From a virus: a stretch of DNA of 20,184 nt. The stretch's first letter is position 1, and each line of letters opens with the position of its first letter. The stretch covers positions 1 through 20,184 of the IMG/VR virus record IMGVR_UViG_3300013103_000077; one strand, given 5' to 3'. The translations under genes were made by a program, and so were the position numbers. Of the stretch, positions 1 to 7,941 are shown piece by piece. Below the pieces are notes generated by a model, which was not told the origin of the DNA, did no database searches, and was given only the letters and a program-made list of their open reading frames with translations.

Positions 1-946
1 TGCCTGAAACAGTAGAGCTAGGTGTATATCCAGTGTCTATATAACTACTACTACCATTAAATACCCCAGCATCTCCAAACTTACCAGCACTATATGTTAC
101 ATCAGTAGCCACACCATTATAATTTCCACCTAAATCATTAGCATTACCATTTAACTGATATGTAGCTACTGCACTTCCATCACCAAATATATCGTGGGTG
201 TCAACAGTGCTCCCACTACTCTCACCATTAAACACCCCAGCATCTCCAAACTTATCACTTTCATAAGTTACATCTGTAGCATCACCATCATAGTTACCAC
301 CTAAATCTGTAGCATCTCCATCTAGTTGATATGTTGCTACAGCTGAACCATCACAGAATATATCATGTATGTCTACAGTACCAGTCGTAGTGGTAGTAGT
401 CTCACCCAATACAACTTCATCACAACTATTATCAGCGTTAATTAATATAACATTATCGCCTTCAGCTACCGCATTAAATGTCTTTAACGCTGTACTTGTA
501 GAATCATCTTCTATAATTATCTCTTTAGGTAAGTACTCAACATCTAACTGACTATCACACCAATCAGCTTCTAAGTCTGTTAATCCTCCACTAAGCGTAT
601 CGTCAGTAACTATGAAATTACTATCTATTGTATACGCATTACCAGTTTCTCCAGTAACTCCATACACTATTCTCATAGTATCTGAACCTATATTACTATA
701 TGTAGCTTCACTTGGTAGTGCTTCTGTAAGCAAGTTATTGATTGCTTCATTTGCATCTGCACCCACTTGTACATCATTAGCTACATCTGGCGTATCTCTA
801 TATGTAAATGTAGTTCCATTCAATACTATATTATGCCCATCTGCTGGTACTGTATCAAACAATACATCAGCACTCGCTTTTATATATGTTCCTTGTGCTT
901 CTAATGGACTTATCCATTGACTATTATCTTTACTTGCTTTTATCAT
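1..946 (-). CDS. Tail-tip/adhesin protein with tandem LamG-like repeats (partial, 3' end outside window)
   Basis: The ORF is open from an ATG at 946-944 to the left edge: 315 codons seen, C-terminus missing. An SD-like GAGG lies about 9 nt upstream, and the start overlaps the previous stop as TAATG. Residues about 30-75 contain a motif of the type G-H-N-I-V-L-N-G-T-T-F-T followed by a VGADANEAINNLL helix, common in phage structural proteins. From residue 191 there are two consecutive 57-residue units, each with GSAVATYQL, a D/N-rich NDLGGNY-like turn and KFGDAGVFNG. This is the usual signature of concanavalin/LamG-like carbohydrate-binding domains in phage tail proteins. It is the last of three genes downstream of the tail tubular genes, so I infer a role in receptor or glycan binding. 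The exact virion position is not known. Confidence 0.75.
   Translation of the reverse strand, partial: MIKASKDNSQWISPLEAQGTYIKASADVLFDTVPADGHNIVLNGTTFTYRDTPDVANDVQVGADANEAINNLLTEALPSEATYSNIGSDTMRIVYGVTGETGNAYTIDSNFIVTDDTLSGGLTDLEADWCDSQLDVEYLPKEIIIEDDSTSTALKTFNAVAEGDNVILINADNSCDEVVLGETTTTTTGTVDIHDIFCDGSAVATYQLDGDATDLGGNYDGDATDVTYESDKFGDAGVFNGESSGSTVDTHDIFGDGSAVATYQLNGNANDLGGNYNGVATDVTYSAGKFGDAGVFNGSSSYIDTGYTPSSTVSG
35..376 (-). repeat. Two tandem 171-bp (57-codon) in-frame repeats
   Basis: Copy 1 covers 376-206 and copy 2 covers 205-35. The spacing is exactly 171 bp, and both copies encode the same V-D-x-H-D-I-F-x-D-G start and the same G-D-A-G-V-F-N-G end. The units are highly similar at DNA level, with differences such as FCDG/FGDG and QLDG/QLNG. 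This suggests recent in-frame duplication of one binding domain; further copies may lie beyond the left edge. Confidence 0.9.
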
Positions 947-1449
947 TATATTACCTCAAATCCATCATTTAATTCACTATCATCTTCTGATAGGTTGTCT
1001 ACATAAGCATCATCTGCTTCTATTGGTGCATATACAATAACCATAGCTGCTGTATCTGTTTCACTTTTAAGTTCTCCAGCCTTAGTTGCATAAGCACTTA
1101 TTGTATCTACTTCATCTGCATCAGTTGTTACATCATGTGCAACAAAGTCAAATGTTTTACCACTAGTATTGTGGTTTGTAATTGTACCATTGATACAAGT
1201 TATTGTAACATCAGAACCAGTTGAAGATGTATAACTACCTTGAGTAGTTGAACCTTCATTAACTGATTGACTTATTGTTATGATTGGTTCTATTGTTAAT
1301 GTTCCACCAACTCTAACTCCACCTACAGTTGTTCCATCATGCAACTTCAATGTCTTATTTGTTGTATCAACTGTTAACTCTCTATTGGCTCCAGTAAAAC
1401 TATTATGTTCAGCTTCTGTTCCACCTCTTAATTGTAATTGCTTACTCAT
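946..1449 (-). CDS. Small tail/receptor-binding protein with Mtd-type N-terminal domain
   Basis: This is a 167-aa product. Residues 2-47 (KQLQLRGGTEAEHNSFTGA, then a TVDTTNKTLKLHDGTTVGG stretch) match the motif shared by phage tail-fibre attachment domains such as the N-terminus of the major tropism determinant (Mtd_N-like): R-G-T-xx-E/Q-H-xx-F, E-x-T-V-D-T, L-x-L-H-D-G-T-T-x-G-G. The remainder is Thr/Ser/Asp-rich with beta character and an acidic tail. A clear AGGAGG at 1458-1463 lies 8 nt before the ATG. The gene begins one base after the fibre gene's stop and its own stop overlaps the next start. I infer an accessory fibre or fibre-tip subunit. Assignment of the N-terminal motif is firm; the function of the C-terminal part is unknown. 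Confidence 0.75.
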   Translation of the reverse strand: MSKQLQLRGGTEAEHNSFTGANRELTVDTTNKTLKLHDGTTVGGVRVGGTLTIEPIITISQSVNEGSTTQGSYTSSTGSDVTITCINGTITNHNTSGKTFDFVAHDVTTDADEVDTISAYATKAGELKSETDTAAMVIVYAPIEADDAYVDNLSEDDSELNDGFEVI

Positions 1450-1450
1450 C

Positions 1451-3313
1451 TCATAAACCTCCTAAGTCTAAATCTAATGCTTCATCTAAAGCATCTTGTA
1501 CATTTGTAGCTGAGCTACCACTTGTTGCATTGTCATAACCAATACCATTTGCTTGTGTAGATACATCATAACTACTTGATGAAGCTATAACTACTTTAAA
1601 AGTATCCAAACTATAACCAGTATCATCAGCAACTATTTCAAATCTTACAGTTAAATCAGCATTTGGAATAGCATTTTTCCCCACTGTTAATAAGAATGTT
1701 GGTGCGATTGTTTCAGTATCTCCATTTGGGATAGCTAATGTTACATCAAATGATTTTAGTACGGTATCATCAGCAACATTTATAACTTTAACAGATACTA
1801 CCCTTGCTTGGTTTATATCACTTGTAAAGGTCATCGCAGAATAAAAATTAATACTTGCATTTGTTTTAAATGTTACTGTATCATTTTCATCGCTAATATC
1901 AAATATATCTGTGTCAGTTGATGGTGTAGTTGAATTGATACTTATAGTTTGTTGTGTTGTAGTAATAGCTATTGAATCATCTTCTTCTATAACTGCTTGA
2001 GCTGTAGCTAAATTTGCGATTGATTCTGCATTAGAAATACAACAACCTTGAACAGTTTCAATACTTGTATCTACTTCATCTTTGCTGTAAACACTTAAGT
2101 TGGTTCTACTTGCTTCAATATCTGTAACATCACTTAAATTATTATCTTGGGCTAAAAAATCTCCAGATGTTGCACTTGCTTTTTCAGCCCAATGTTTAGA
2201 TGAATATTCAGCTGTATCCGTTGCAGTAAAATTACCATCTCCATTTGAAGTATAAGTCTTAACAAAAACATCTTCAGCTTCAGTAGCATAACTATCTGCT
2301 GTCATTTTAAATGCTTCTGCTTCCCATACTTTAAGTTGAGCATTAGTTACACTTGTTGATGCTTGTCCTGCTGAACCTGAAGCTGAATTTGCACTTGCTA
2401 AGGCTTCAGCAGCTTTAATTGTAGCTATTTCTGCTTTTGCAGTAGCAATATTAGCATTTTCTTCTGCATTTTGTATATCAAGTATATTGTCTGCATTAGT
2501 ATTGATAGCATTTATGTTTGAAGCATTAGTATTAATACTATCTATATTGGTTGCATTAATATTTATATTGCCTATACCATCTGCAACTATTCCAATTTTT
2601 GATGTACCTTCTCCACCTTCAACTTCTTCTGTAATGCTTCCATTATCTTCTATGTAAGAATATTGATTTGATAAATCATTTCCAACTATTTCTGCAAGAG
2701 TTAAACCATCAAATACAGCATCAAGTTTTACTTTATCAGCATACAAACTATCAAGAGTAATTTTGTCAGCAAATATTGAATCAAGAGTTTCTTTATCAGC
2801 AAACAAACTATCTAGTGTAGCCTTATCTGCATATAGACTATCTAATGTAGCTTTGTCTGCATAAATACTGTCAAGAATTGTTTTATCTGCATACAGTGAG
2901 TCTAATGTTACTTTATCTGCATATAGACTATTTATAGCAGTCTGCATACCTACTACTGTCACTATGTATGTTATATTAGTAGCATTAGTGTTAATGCTTT
3001 CAATATTATTTGCATTAGTATTAATATCATCTATATTCGCAACAATAATATTAATATCTGATGGATTCTCATCTAATTCATCAAGACCATCTGCAACTCT
3101 AACTTCTATTTTTTTTACTTCTGTTGATGCTATTTCATCATTAAGAATTAATGTATTATTTATTAAGTCATAATCATCATACCGAAATTGCTCCCAGCTA
3201 TCATCAACTGTTAGTTGTTTATATATAGCACAATGTTGTTTTGTAGGTATATGTCTGCTTGAAACAAATTTTTGAGCAGTTGTTGTGATTACAAAATACT
3301 GTGAACTAACCAT
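1451..3313 (-). CDS. Tail fibre protein (T7 gp17-like N-terminal architecture)
   Basis: This is a 620-aa product with strong SD GGAG before the ATG. The first ~80 residues look like the beta-rich attachment domain of T7-type fibres. They are followed by heptad-like NINTNATNI repeats (about 92-118 and 248-275), seven 10-residue LYADK-TLDS repeats (129-198), and an Ala-rich helical region (283-345). The typical fibre motif YSSKHWAEKA is at 370-379, then NNLSDVTDIEASRTNL (391-406) ending in VYSKDEV. The C-terminus is a Ser/Thr/Val-rich beta domain with GYDNATSGSSATNVQDALDE, a common fibre tail motif. It follows tail tubular protein B with a 10-nt gap. The fibre shaft is presumably trimeric; receptor specificity cannot be read from sequence. 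Confidence 0.85.
   Translation of the reverse strand: MVSSQYFVITTTAQKFVSSRHIPTKQHCAIYKQLTVDDSWEQFRYDDYDLINNTLILNDEIASTEVKKIEVRVADGLDELDENPSDINIIVANIDDINTNANNIESINTNATNITYIVTVVGMQTAINSLYADKVTLDSLYADKTILDSIYADKATLDSLYADKATLDSLFADKETLDSIFADKITLDSLYADKVKLDAVFDGLTLAEIVGNDLSNQYSYIEDNGSITEEVEGGEGTSKIGIVADGIGNININATNIDSINTNASNINAINTNADNILDIQNAEENANIATAKAEIATIKAAEALASANSASGSAGQASTSVTNAQLKVWEAEAFKMTADSYATEAEDVFVKTYTSNGDGNFTATDTAEYSSKHWAEKASATSGDFLAQDNNLSDVTDIEASRTNLSVYSKDEVDTSIETVQGCCISNAESIANLATAQAVIEEDDSIAITTTQQTISINSTTPSTDTDIFDISDENDTVTFKTNASINFYSAMTFTSDINQARVVSVKVINVADDTVLKSFDVTLAIPNGDTETIAPTFLLTVGKNAIPNADLTVRFEIVADDTGYSLDTFKVVIASSSSYDVSTQANGIGYDNATSGSSATNVQDALDEALDLDLGGL
2720..2929 (-). repeat. 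Seven tandem 30-bp repeats in the fibre gene (10-aa LYADK-TLDS units)
   Basis: Residues 129-198 of the fibre contain seven successive decapeptides of form S-[LI]-[YF]-A-D-K-x-x-L-D. The period is exactly 30 bp at DNA level. Such periodic segments usually form rod-like coiled coil in fibre shafts, and repeat number can vary by slippage or recombination. Confidence 0.9.
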
Positions 3314-3323
3314 TTAATCTCCT

Positions 3324-5375
3324 TTAAATTGTATTGCTTCTATTATTAAGCCTACTTTCATAAGCCACACCATTTATCTCGAAACCATTGTCCTCCTTAT
3401 TAATTATAGTAAGCCTAGTATCTTTAGCTTTTCCCATAATATAAGGCTTTCTTCCAAGAACATATTGACTTCCAATAACTCTTTCGTGGTTTCTAGTAGT
3501 ATTCAATATCTTCAATTCAAAGATACTATCATAATTTGCTTTAACATATACAGTCTTTAAATTGACCTTATCGCTAATTCTTGTTTGACCTTGAATTGAT
3601 GGTAAATACTCACTTAAAGTAACTGTTGATTCAAAATTAGATATACCACCATCTAAGAAAGATTCAGTTATTGGTTGTGGTGCTATAACCAATGAACCTA
3701 AACTTGAAGTACCTTCCCAAGTTCCAAGTATAAATAATCTATCTTCAGTTGTAAAAACAGAATGTATATCACTTTGAAATTGCCATTTGAACCAAGATGA
3801 TTGTATCAGCTTTCCTAAGTCATCTAAATATTTATACACATAGAGTGTATTTGTTTCTGTCTTACTCTTAAAGAACAAAACATTATTTACTGATGAACCA
3901 ACAATTTGAGATATGTCTGCATCAATATATCTTGGAATGTGCATTGTAATACTATCTGCTGAACTAACTGAATCTTCTAATCTATCTTTTCTGAATACAT
4001 AAACTGTATTGTAGTTATGATTTAATGCCATAAAGAAAATCTTATTGTCAATAGTTATTGGCTGCACTCTTGTATTGTAATCATACTCAGAAATTAATGT
4101 TGCAGATATTGTTCTTGCAGTTAAAATTCCTTCGTGAACTATTGAAAACTGACTCTTATCTCCAAAGATAATTAAATCATTTTGTAAGAACTCAACATAG
4201 TGCAATCTAATAGCTTTCTTTGCATCAATATCAATATCAATTCTCTCAGAATCTAATTCAGTAACCTGAGTAGTTTTCCAAAAATTATAATACTCTCTAA
4301 CCTCACTAAATAAAATACTATTTGGAGTTAATAATCCAAGTCTATTTTTAAAGAAAAATATATCAGTAATTCCAGTGCCTACAAAACTTGGTTTTTTAGA
4401 GTTGTCTTCATCTCCAACTTCTCTGCTGTTCCAAACAATAGGACCAAAAGTAAATGAACCATTAGCTTCTCTAACTAATTTATGTGGCATAGTTGAGGCA
4501 TCTAAAGTCGTAAGTGTATCTTTGCCAACTGTTTCTGCCCATCTTGAATCAATACTTGTCAGCCAATAAGTAGCATCAGAGTTATTTTGTCCACCAACTT
4601 CTACAATAGTATTATAAGGCATTGAGCTTGGTAAATCTTCTTCTGTTGGAACTGTATTAAAAATATAACCTATGGCTTTATCTCCATAACTATCTGAAGT
4701 AAAAATGCTTGTAACAGATGTAATCTTTATTATATTGCCATCAAATACTGAATTTGGTATCTTTCCACTCATTAGCTCTGCAACACCAGTTGTTGTTAAT
4801 GCCTTTTTCTCTTCATCTGTTGGCTCTGCTGGGTCAACTGGACTATATTTAACTTCATACTTAGTTCCATTAACTGTGACATAATATTCGTATCCATCTA
4901 TTGGGTCTGCTCTTTTGACCCAAACAAATGCTTCATCAGTTATTGCACCAGTAGTAGCAGTTGTCATCTCAACAACTTTATTTCTATTAGTAATAAATGT
5001 AACATCTTTTACTGTTGAAGCACTATAGCCAGTATCACTTGAGAATGGTTCTAAGTATCCTGCTGAGTTGTCAACAACCGTAACTGCAAGTCCAGTATTA
5101 AGGTCAATAACTTTTAAGCCACTCTCGTCATAAACTACTGTATATTTTTCATTAAGTTCACCTGCTAAACCTCTATCATAAGAATATGTCCAACAGTTTG
5201 CAGAAACACCAGTATTATCATTAATTAATTCAACGGGATTTCTTCTTCTTAAACCAGAATCAATAGTGTGATAACAATTTGTACTCTCTTCAACTTGTTG
5301 AGCAAGTCTAAGTGATACATCTTGTTGTGAAACTCCACCGTGAAACGAGATTAACTCATTAACTACTTCCGACAT
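3324..5375 (-). CDS. Tail tubular protein B (T7 gp12-like tail nozzle)
   Basis: This is a 683-aa product with SD AGGAG (GTTAGGAGTCGAT) before the ATG. The N-terminus, with F-H-G-G-V-S-Q-Q-D at 11-19 and a GLRRRNP element at 41-47, matches the gp12 family pattern N-L-x-G-G-I-S-Q-Q-P...G-L-x-K-R-P. The central signature is present as TMPHKLVREANGSF (295-308), then PSFVGTGITDIFFFKNRLGLL (329-349) and YYNFWKTT. In T7 this protein forms the tail nozzle below the gp11 adaptor and carries the fibres. Length is somewhat shorter than T7 gp12 (about 790 aa). It follows the tail tubular A gene by 8 nt and precedes the fibre, as expected for the module. No frameshift was seen. Confidence 0.92.
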   Translation of the reverse strand: MSEVVNELISFHGGVSQQDVSLRLAQQVEESTNCYHTIDSGLRRRNPVELINDNTGVSANCWTYSYDRGLAGELNEKYTVVYDESGLKVIDLNTGLAVTVVDNSAGYLEPFSSDTGYSASTVKDVTFITNRNKVVEMTTATTGAITDEAFVWVKRADPIDGYEYYVTVNGTKYEVKYSPVDPAEPTDEEKKALTTTGVAELMSGKIPNSVFDGNIIKITSVTSIFTSDSYGDKAIGYIFNTVPTEEDLPSSMPYNTIVEVGGQNNSDATYWLTSIDSRWAETVGKDTLTTLDASTMPHKLVREANGSFTFGPIVWNSREVGDEDNSKKPSFVGTGITDIFFFKNRLGLLTPNSILFSEVREYYNFWKTTQVTELDSERIDIDIDAKKAIRLHYVEFLQNDLIIFGDKSQFSIVHEGILTARTISATLISEYDYNTRVQPITIDNKIFFMALNHNYNTVYVFRKDRLEDSVSSADSITMHIPRYIDADISQIVGSSVNNVLFFKSKTETNTLYVYKYLDDLGKLIQSSWFKWQFQSDIHSVFTTEDRLFILGTWEGTSSLGSLVIAPQPITESFLDGGISNFESTVTLSEYLPSIQGQTRISDKVNLKTVYVKANYDSIFELKILNTTRNHERVIGSQYVLGRKPYIMGKAKDTRLTIINKEDNGFEINGVAYESRLNNRSNTI

Positions 5376-5383
5376 ATCGACTC

Positions 5384-5965
5384 CTAACTAAGTATATTAA
5401 ATGTGTTTGCGTGGTCACTATCAAGCATATTAAACTCTCCAAGATAACCATTAGAATTTTTAGCTCTTACAAGAGCTGTTGACTCATCTTCTTTTGTAAA
5501 ATTATACATAGCTTTATCACTAATCATTCTTGCTTGAAATATTCTTGCAGCATAAATAGTTATGTAATATCTTAATGCGTGAGGTAATGTTTCAAAACCA
5601 AGATTCCAAGTAACTGAACAACTAACTGGTGCATCAAAAATTCTTGAATGAGTAGTCTTATTATACAACTGCCAATCTCTAAGAATTATATTCTTCCCAG
5701 ATTTGATTTCTAAACAATGTGGTGGTACTGGAATGAATCCATTTGTGTCAGGCAAGAATGGATAATTGACATCAGTATTAACTTCCCATCCTTCAGACAA
5801 TATTGTTTGCTTTGCTTCAAAGATAACTTTTTGAGCAATCTGAGCTTCTAAGATATTATCAACATCCTCTAATGAAGTAATTGGTAATTCACCTATTGTT
5901 TGTAAAAGTATATTGATTGAGTCAGCTAAAAAATGTAGTGAATCATATTGCTCTTCGATTGCCAT
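5384..5965 (-). CDS. Tail tubular protein A (T7 gp11-like portal-tail adaptor)
   Basis: This is a 193-aa product, close to T7 gp11 in size. Family hallmarks are the N-terminal D-S-I-N-I-L-L-Q-T-I-G-E-L-P-I-T-S-L helix-turn (about 16-33), A-x-x-x-L-S-E-G-W-E-V-N-T (about 52-64; equivalent to the family's Q-S-R-G-W-x-F-N) and an IPVPPHCLEIK strand. SD AAAGGA lies 6 nt before the ATG. It sits directly downstream of the capsid-distal terminator and immediately upstream of the gp12-like gene, exactly as in T7. It should form the dodecameric ring joining portal and nozzle. Confidence 0.9.
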   Translation of the reverse strand: MAIEEQYDSLHFLADSINILLQTIGELPITSLEDVDNILEAQIAQKVIFEAKQTILSEGWEVNTDVNYPFLPDTNGFIPVPPHCLEIKSGKNIILRDWQLYNKTTHSRIFDAPVSCSVTWNLGFETLPHALRYYITIYAARIFQARMISDKAMYNFTKEDESTALVRAKNSNGYLGEFNMLDSDHANTFNILS

Positions 5966-5980
5966 TTGAATCCTTTGATT

Positions 5981-6029
5981 ATTATCTTAAAGCCAACACC
6001 GAAGGAGTTAGTGTTGGCTTTAAGATAAT
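5981..6029 (-). terminator. Perfect 19-bp inverted repeat between capsid and tail genes
   Basis: Arms 5981-5999 and 6011-6029 are perfectly complementary over 19 bp around an 11-nt loop (6000-6010). The long, uninterrupted stem lies in the gap between the capsid stop and the gp11-like start. T7 places its strong late terminator at the same point (after gene 10). There is no long U-tract after the stem on the leftward transcript, so termination may be partial; an RNA-processing or stabilising stem is the alternative. Confidence 0.75.
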
Positions 6030-6060
6030 AACAAAAGGGAAGTTAATCCCTTGTTATTAT
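6025..6060 (-). terminator. Second hairpin over the capsid stop codon, followed by a T-rich tract
   Basis: On the leftward transcript, ATAATAACAAGGGA (6060-6047) pairs with TCCCTTTTGTTATTAT (6040-6025), leaving a 2-nt bulge and a 6-nt loop. The GGGA/TCCC base followed by TTTT gives a terminator-like shape. It includes the capsid stop codon (6059-6057) and shares 5 nt with one arm of the neighbouring 19-bp stem, so the outermost pairs of the two compete. Confidence 0.6.
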
Positions 6061-6992
6061 GCTTGTGCTTCTGCTGCGATAGCTACTGCACATTCAGGTC
6101 TAAGAACTCCACAACCAAGTGCATATCTACCAGAGATAAGTGTTGCAAATTTGTTGAAGTCATAGTTTGACTCTGTTTGTAATCCAATTAAGTTTACAAC
6201 ACCAACTGCTTCTGAAGTAAATACTAATCCAGCAATACCTTCAATGTTAGAAGCAGATGCTAAATGGTTTGTAGTTACAAGATTTGCACCAGCAACTTTT
6301 TCTACCACACCAGAATCTAATCCACCATTACCATTTGTGTAATCTTTGTTGATTAAATCAGACTGAGCTAAGTATGAGTACATTAATTGACCAACAGCAA
6401 TAACTGGGTCACCATATACATCATTTGTTCTCATTTGTGCTACTGCTTCAAAAGCTGCTGCTACAAATGCGTCACCTTTAGCTTTAGCTGTTGCTCCACC
6501 TACAATATCAGTATCAACAACAACTGCTGCTGCATCTGGGTTACCTGCAAGTCCTGCTGCTTCACAAGCTAAACCTAATTGTGCAACAATAGTTTTATCA
6601 ATTTTCTGTGCAAGTACAGTTCCAATCATTTTTGTAATTGGTCCTCTTACATCATAATGAGCAATTTTTTCTTCTTTACCATCAATTCTTCTAGCATCAT
6701 AGATTAAGTTATCAATAGCTATGATTCTTTCATCCATATTAACTGGATTAACTGAAATATCTGTTCCAACTTGTGTATCGTTACCAACATCTCTACCTTG
6801 AGTTAAAGCTAATGTATCATTATCTTTACCACTAATTACAAATTGTGCTGAACTACCGTTTTCGATTGTTTTTGATTCTACCAATGGTAAGAAAATATTT
6901 ACTCTATCAAAAGCTTCTTTTACTTCCATAAAAATTTCTTGAGATAAATCTCCACCTGATGTTGAACCTGTTAAAATTAATCCTGCTGACAT
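6057..6992 (-). CDS. Major capsid protein (T7 gp10-like)
   Basis: This is a 311-aa product, near the T7 gp10A length. Family features are an N-terminal arm, F-D-R-x-N-I-F-L-P-L-V (28-38), SSAQFVISG (47-55), ERIIAIDNLIYDARRID (88-104) and AHYDVRGPITKMIG (111-124), the hallmark I-x-I-D-x-x-L-x-x-x...H-Y-D-V-R pattern. It builds the HK97-fold icosahedral shell. SD AAGGA is 7-8 nt before the ATG. The gene lies between scaffold and the adaptor as in T7, is preceded by a 182-nt structured leader and followed by a terminator pair, both consistent with high, separately tuned expression. No frameshift-extended gp10B-like form is obvious. Confidence 0.93.
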   Translation of the reverse strand: MSAGLILTGSTSGGDLSQEIFMEVKEAFDRVNIFLPLVESKTIENGSSAQFVISGKDNDTLALTQGRDVGNDTQVGTDISVNPVNMDERIIAIDNLIYDARRIDGKEEKIAHYDVRGPITKMIGTVLAQKIDKTIVAQLGLACEAAGLAGNPDAAAVVVDTDIVGGATAKAKGDAFVAAAFEAVAQMRTNDVYGDPVIAVGQLMYSYLAQSDLINKDYTNGNGGLDSGVVEKVAGANLVTTNHLASASNIEGIAGLVFTSEAVGVVNLIGLQTESNYDFNKFATLISGRYALGCGVLRPECAVAIAAEAQA

Positions 6993-7099
6993 ATTTTATC
7001 CTTGTGTGTGTTTGTTTTTTGTTATCTGTTTGTATGGTTAATACCTAAAGACTCTGACAAAAAACAATCTAGGACTCATCGTAGATGTTTGTGTAGAAA

Positions 7100-7159
7100 T
7101 TAGCTAGGCAAAGCCTAACTAACAAATAAGTTACTGGAAGTATAGCATAACAGTAACTT
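7100..7159 (-). promoter_or_regulatory. Structured leader of the capsid gene: two hairpins and an extended -10-like site
   Basis: The 182-nt gap between scaffold and capsid genes (6993-7174) has no ORF worth calling. On the leftward strand AAGTTACTG (7136-7128) mirrors CAGTAACTT (7159-7151) with a 14-nt loop. Downstream is a 10-bp stem 7122-7113/7109-7100 with an AAA/TTT loop and one G-U pair. Inside the first loop is TGCTATACT (7147-7139), a good extended -10 without a clear -35. The rest of the leader is A/C-rich and looks unstructured, as in strong phage capsid leaders. The site could be a promoter, an RNA-processing stem, or both. Confidence 0.45.
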
Positions 7160-7174
7160 AAAGCTTGATTAAGT

Positions 7175-7939
7175 CTATTGTTTACCAATAGAACTTTTTG
7201 ACAACTTAGCACTAATCTTAGTCATCATCGCTGTTCTTGCAGTCCCAGTAAGCTTATCAGCAGCTCTCTTGTCAGAGAAGTATTCAGCTTCAGTCTTGTA
7301 AGAACCAGTTGTAGTTGCTGCGTTACTTGCACTTGGAACAATTCTATTATCAACTTGTCCACCATTACTAAGCTTGACATAATCAGCTTGTAAACCTTTT
7401 ACAGCATACTCACTTAGATTTGAATCAGTTACACCTTTAGTATAATCTGCTTTTTGAGCATCAGTTAAATGTTCACTCATAAAATCCATCATAGTGTCAT
7501 ATTGTTCTTTTCCACCAACTACACCGTGAACTCTATCAATATTTTCTTTTGACTTGTATGCAGCCAATTCAATTTGCTCAGGAGATATTCCGTGTTTTGC
7601 AGCTTCTTCAATTTGTTCAGGTGTTGCAACCATTCCATTTTCAATAAAGCTATCTAAATTTGCAGTGATGAACTCTTGTTTTGCAGATTCAGTTTCTTTA
7701 ACTTTATCAGCTTCAATATCATCTCTTTTATTTTGACTCTTTTCATCTTTAAGTTTTTTTGCAATCTCTTCTGCACCTAAGTTTTTAGTTTCAAGTTCAG
7801 CATATTTTGCTTTCCACTCTTCTACTGTTAATTCAGGTTCTTTATTTGCAATATCACTTGGAAGTTGAACTCCATCATCAGCAGGTGGAGTACCACCATC
7901 TCCTTCAGGTACTACTGGTGGGATTACTTCATCTGCCAT
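7175..7939 (-). CDS. Capsid scaffolding (assembly) protein (T7 gp9-like)
   Basis: This is a 254-aa, strongly acidic, Lys/Glu-rich and mostly helical product. Typical gp9-family layout is visible: a Pro/Gly/Asp-rich disordered N-terminus (1-35), a charged coiled-coil region (about 38-90), a helical segment with EQIELAAYKSKENIDRVHG, GGKEQYDTMMDFMSEHLTDA (142-161), and a basic C-terminus (RTAMMTKISAKLSKSSIG) expected to bind the capsid protein. It is placed between portal and major capsid genes as in T7. The start is separated by 2 nt from the upstream stop and its SD-like GAGGG lies in the end of the upstream gene. It guides procapsid assembly and is absent from mature heads. Confidence 0.88.
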   Translation of the reverse strand: MADEVIPPVVPEGDGGTPPADDGVQLPSDIANKEPELTVEEWKAKYAELETKNLGAEEIAKKLKDEKSQNKRDDIEADKVKETESAKQEFITANLDSFIENGMVATPEQIEEAAKHGISPEQIELAAYKSKENIDRVHGVVGGKEQYDTMMDFMSEHLTDAQKADYTKGVTDSNLSEYAVKGLQADYVKLSNGGQVDNRIVPSASNAATTTGSYKTEAEYFSDKRAADKLTGTARTAMMTKISAKLSKSSIGKQ

Positions 7940-7941
7940 AA

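Noticed and set aside
369-920. Two rightward open frames opposite the adhesin gene
   Set aside because: They are Val/Ser/Ile-rich antisense shadows of a repeat-bearing leftward gene with good domain evidence, and no SD is present.
946-1449. Possible diversity-generating retroelement, suggested by the Mtd-type N-terminus
   Set aside because: No reverse transcriptase, template repeat or C-type lectin variable region is seen; the N-terminal motif alone is widespread in phage fibre proteins.
2720-2929. Regular 30-bp repeats suggesting a CRISPR array
   Set aside because: The repeats are contiguous without spacers, stay in frame and encode a decapeptide inside the fibre gene.
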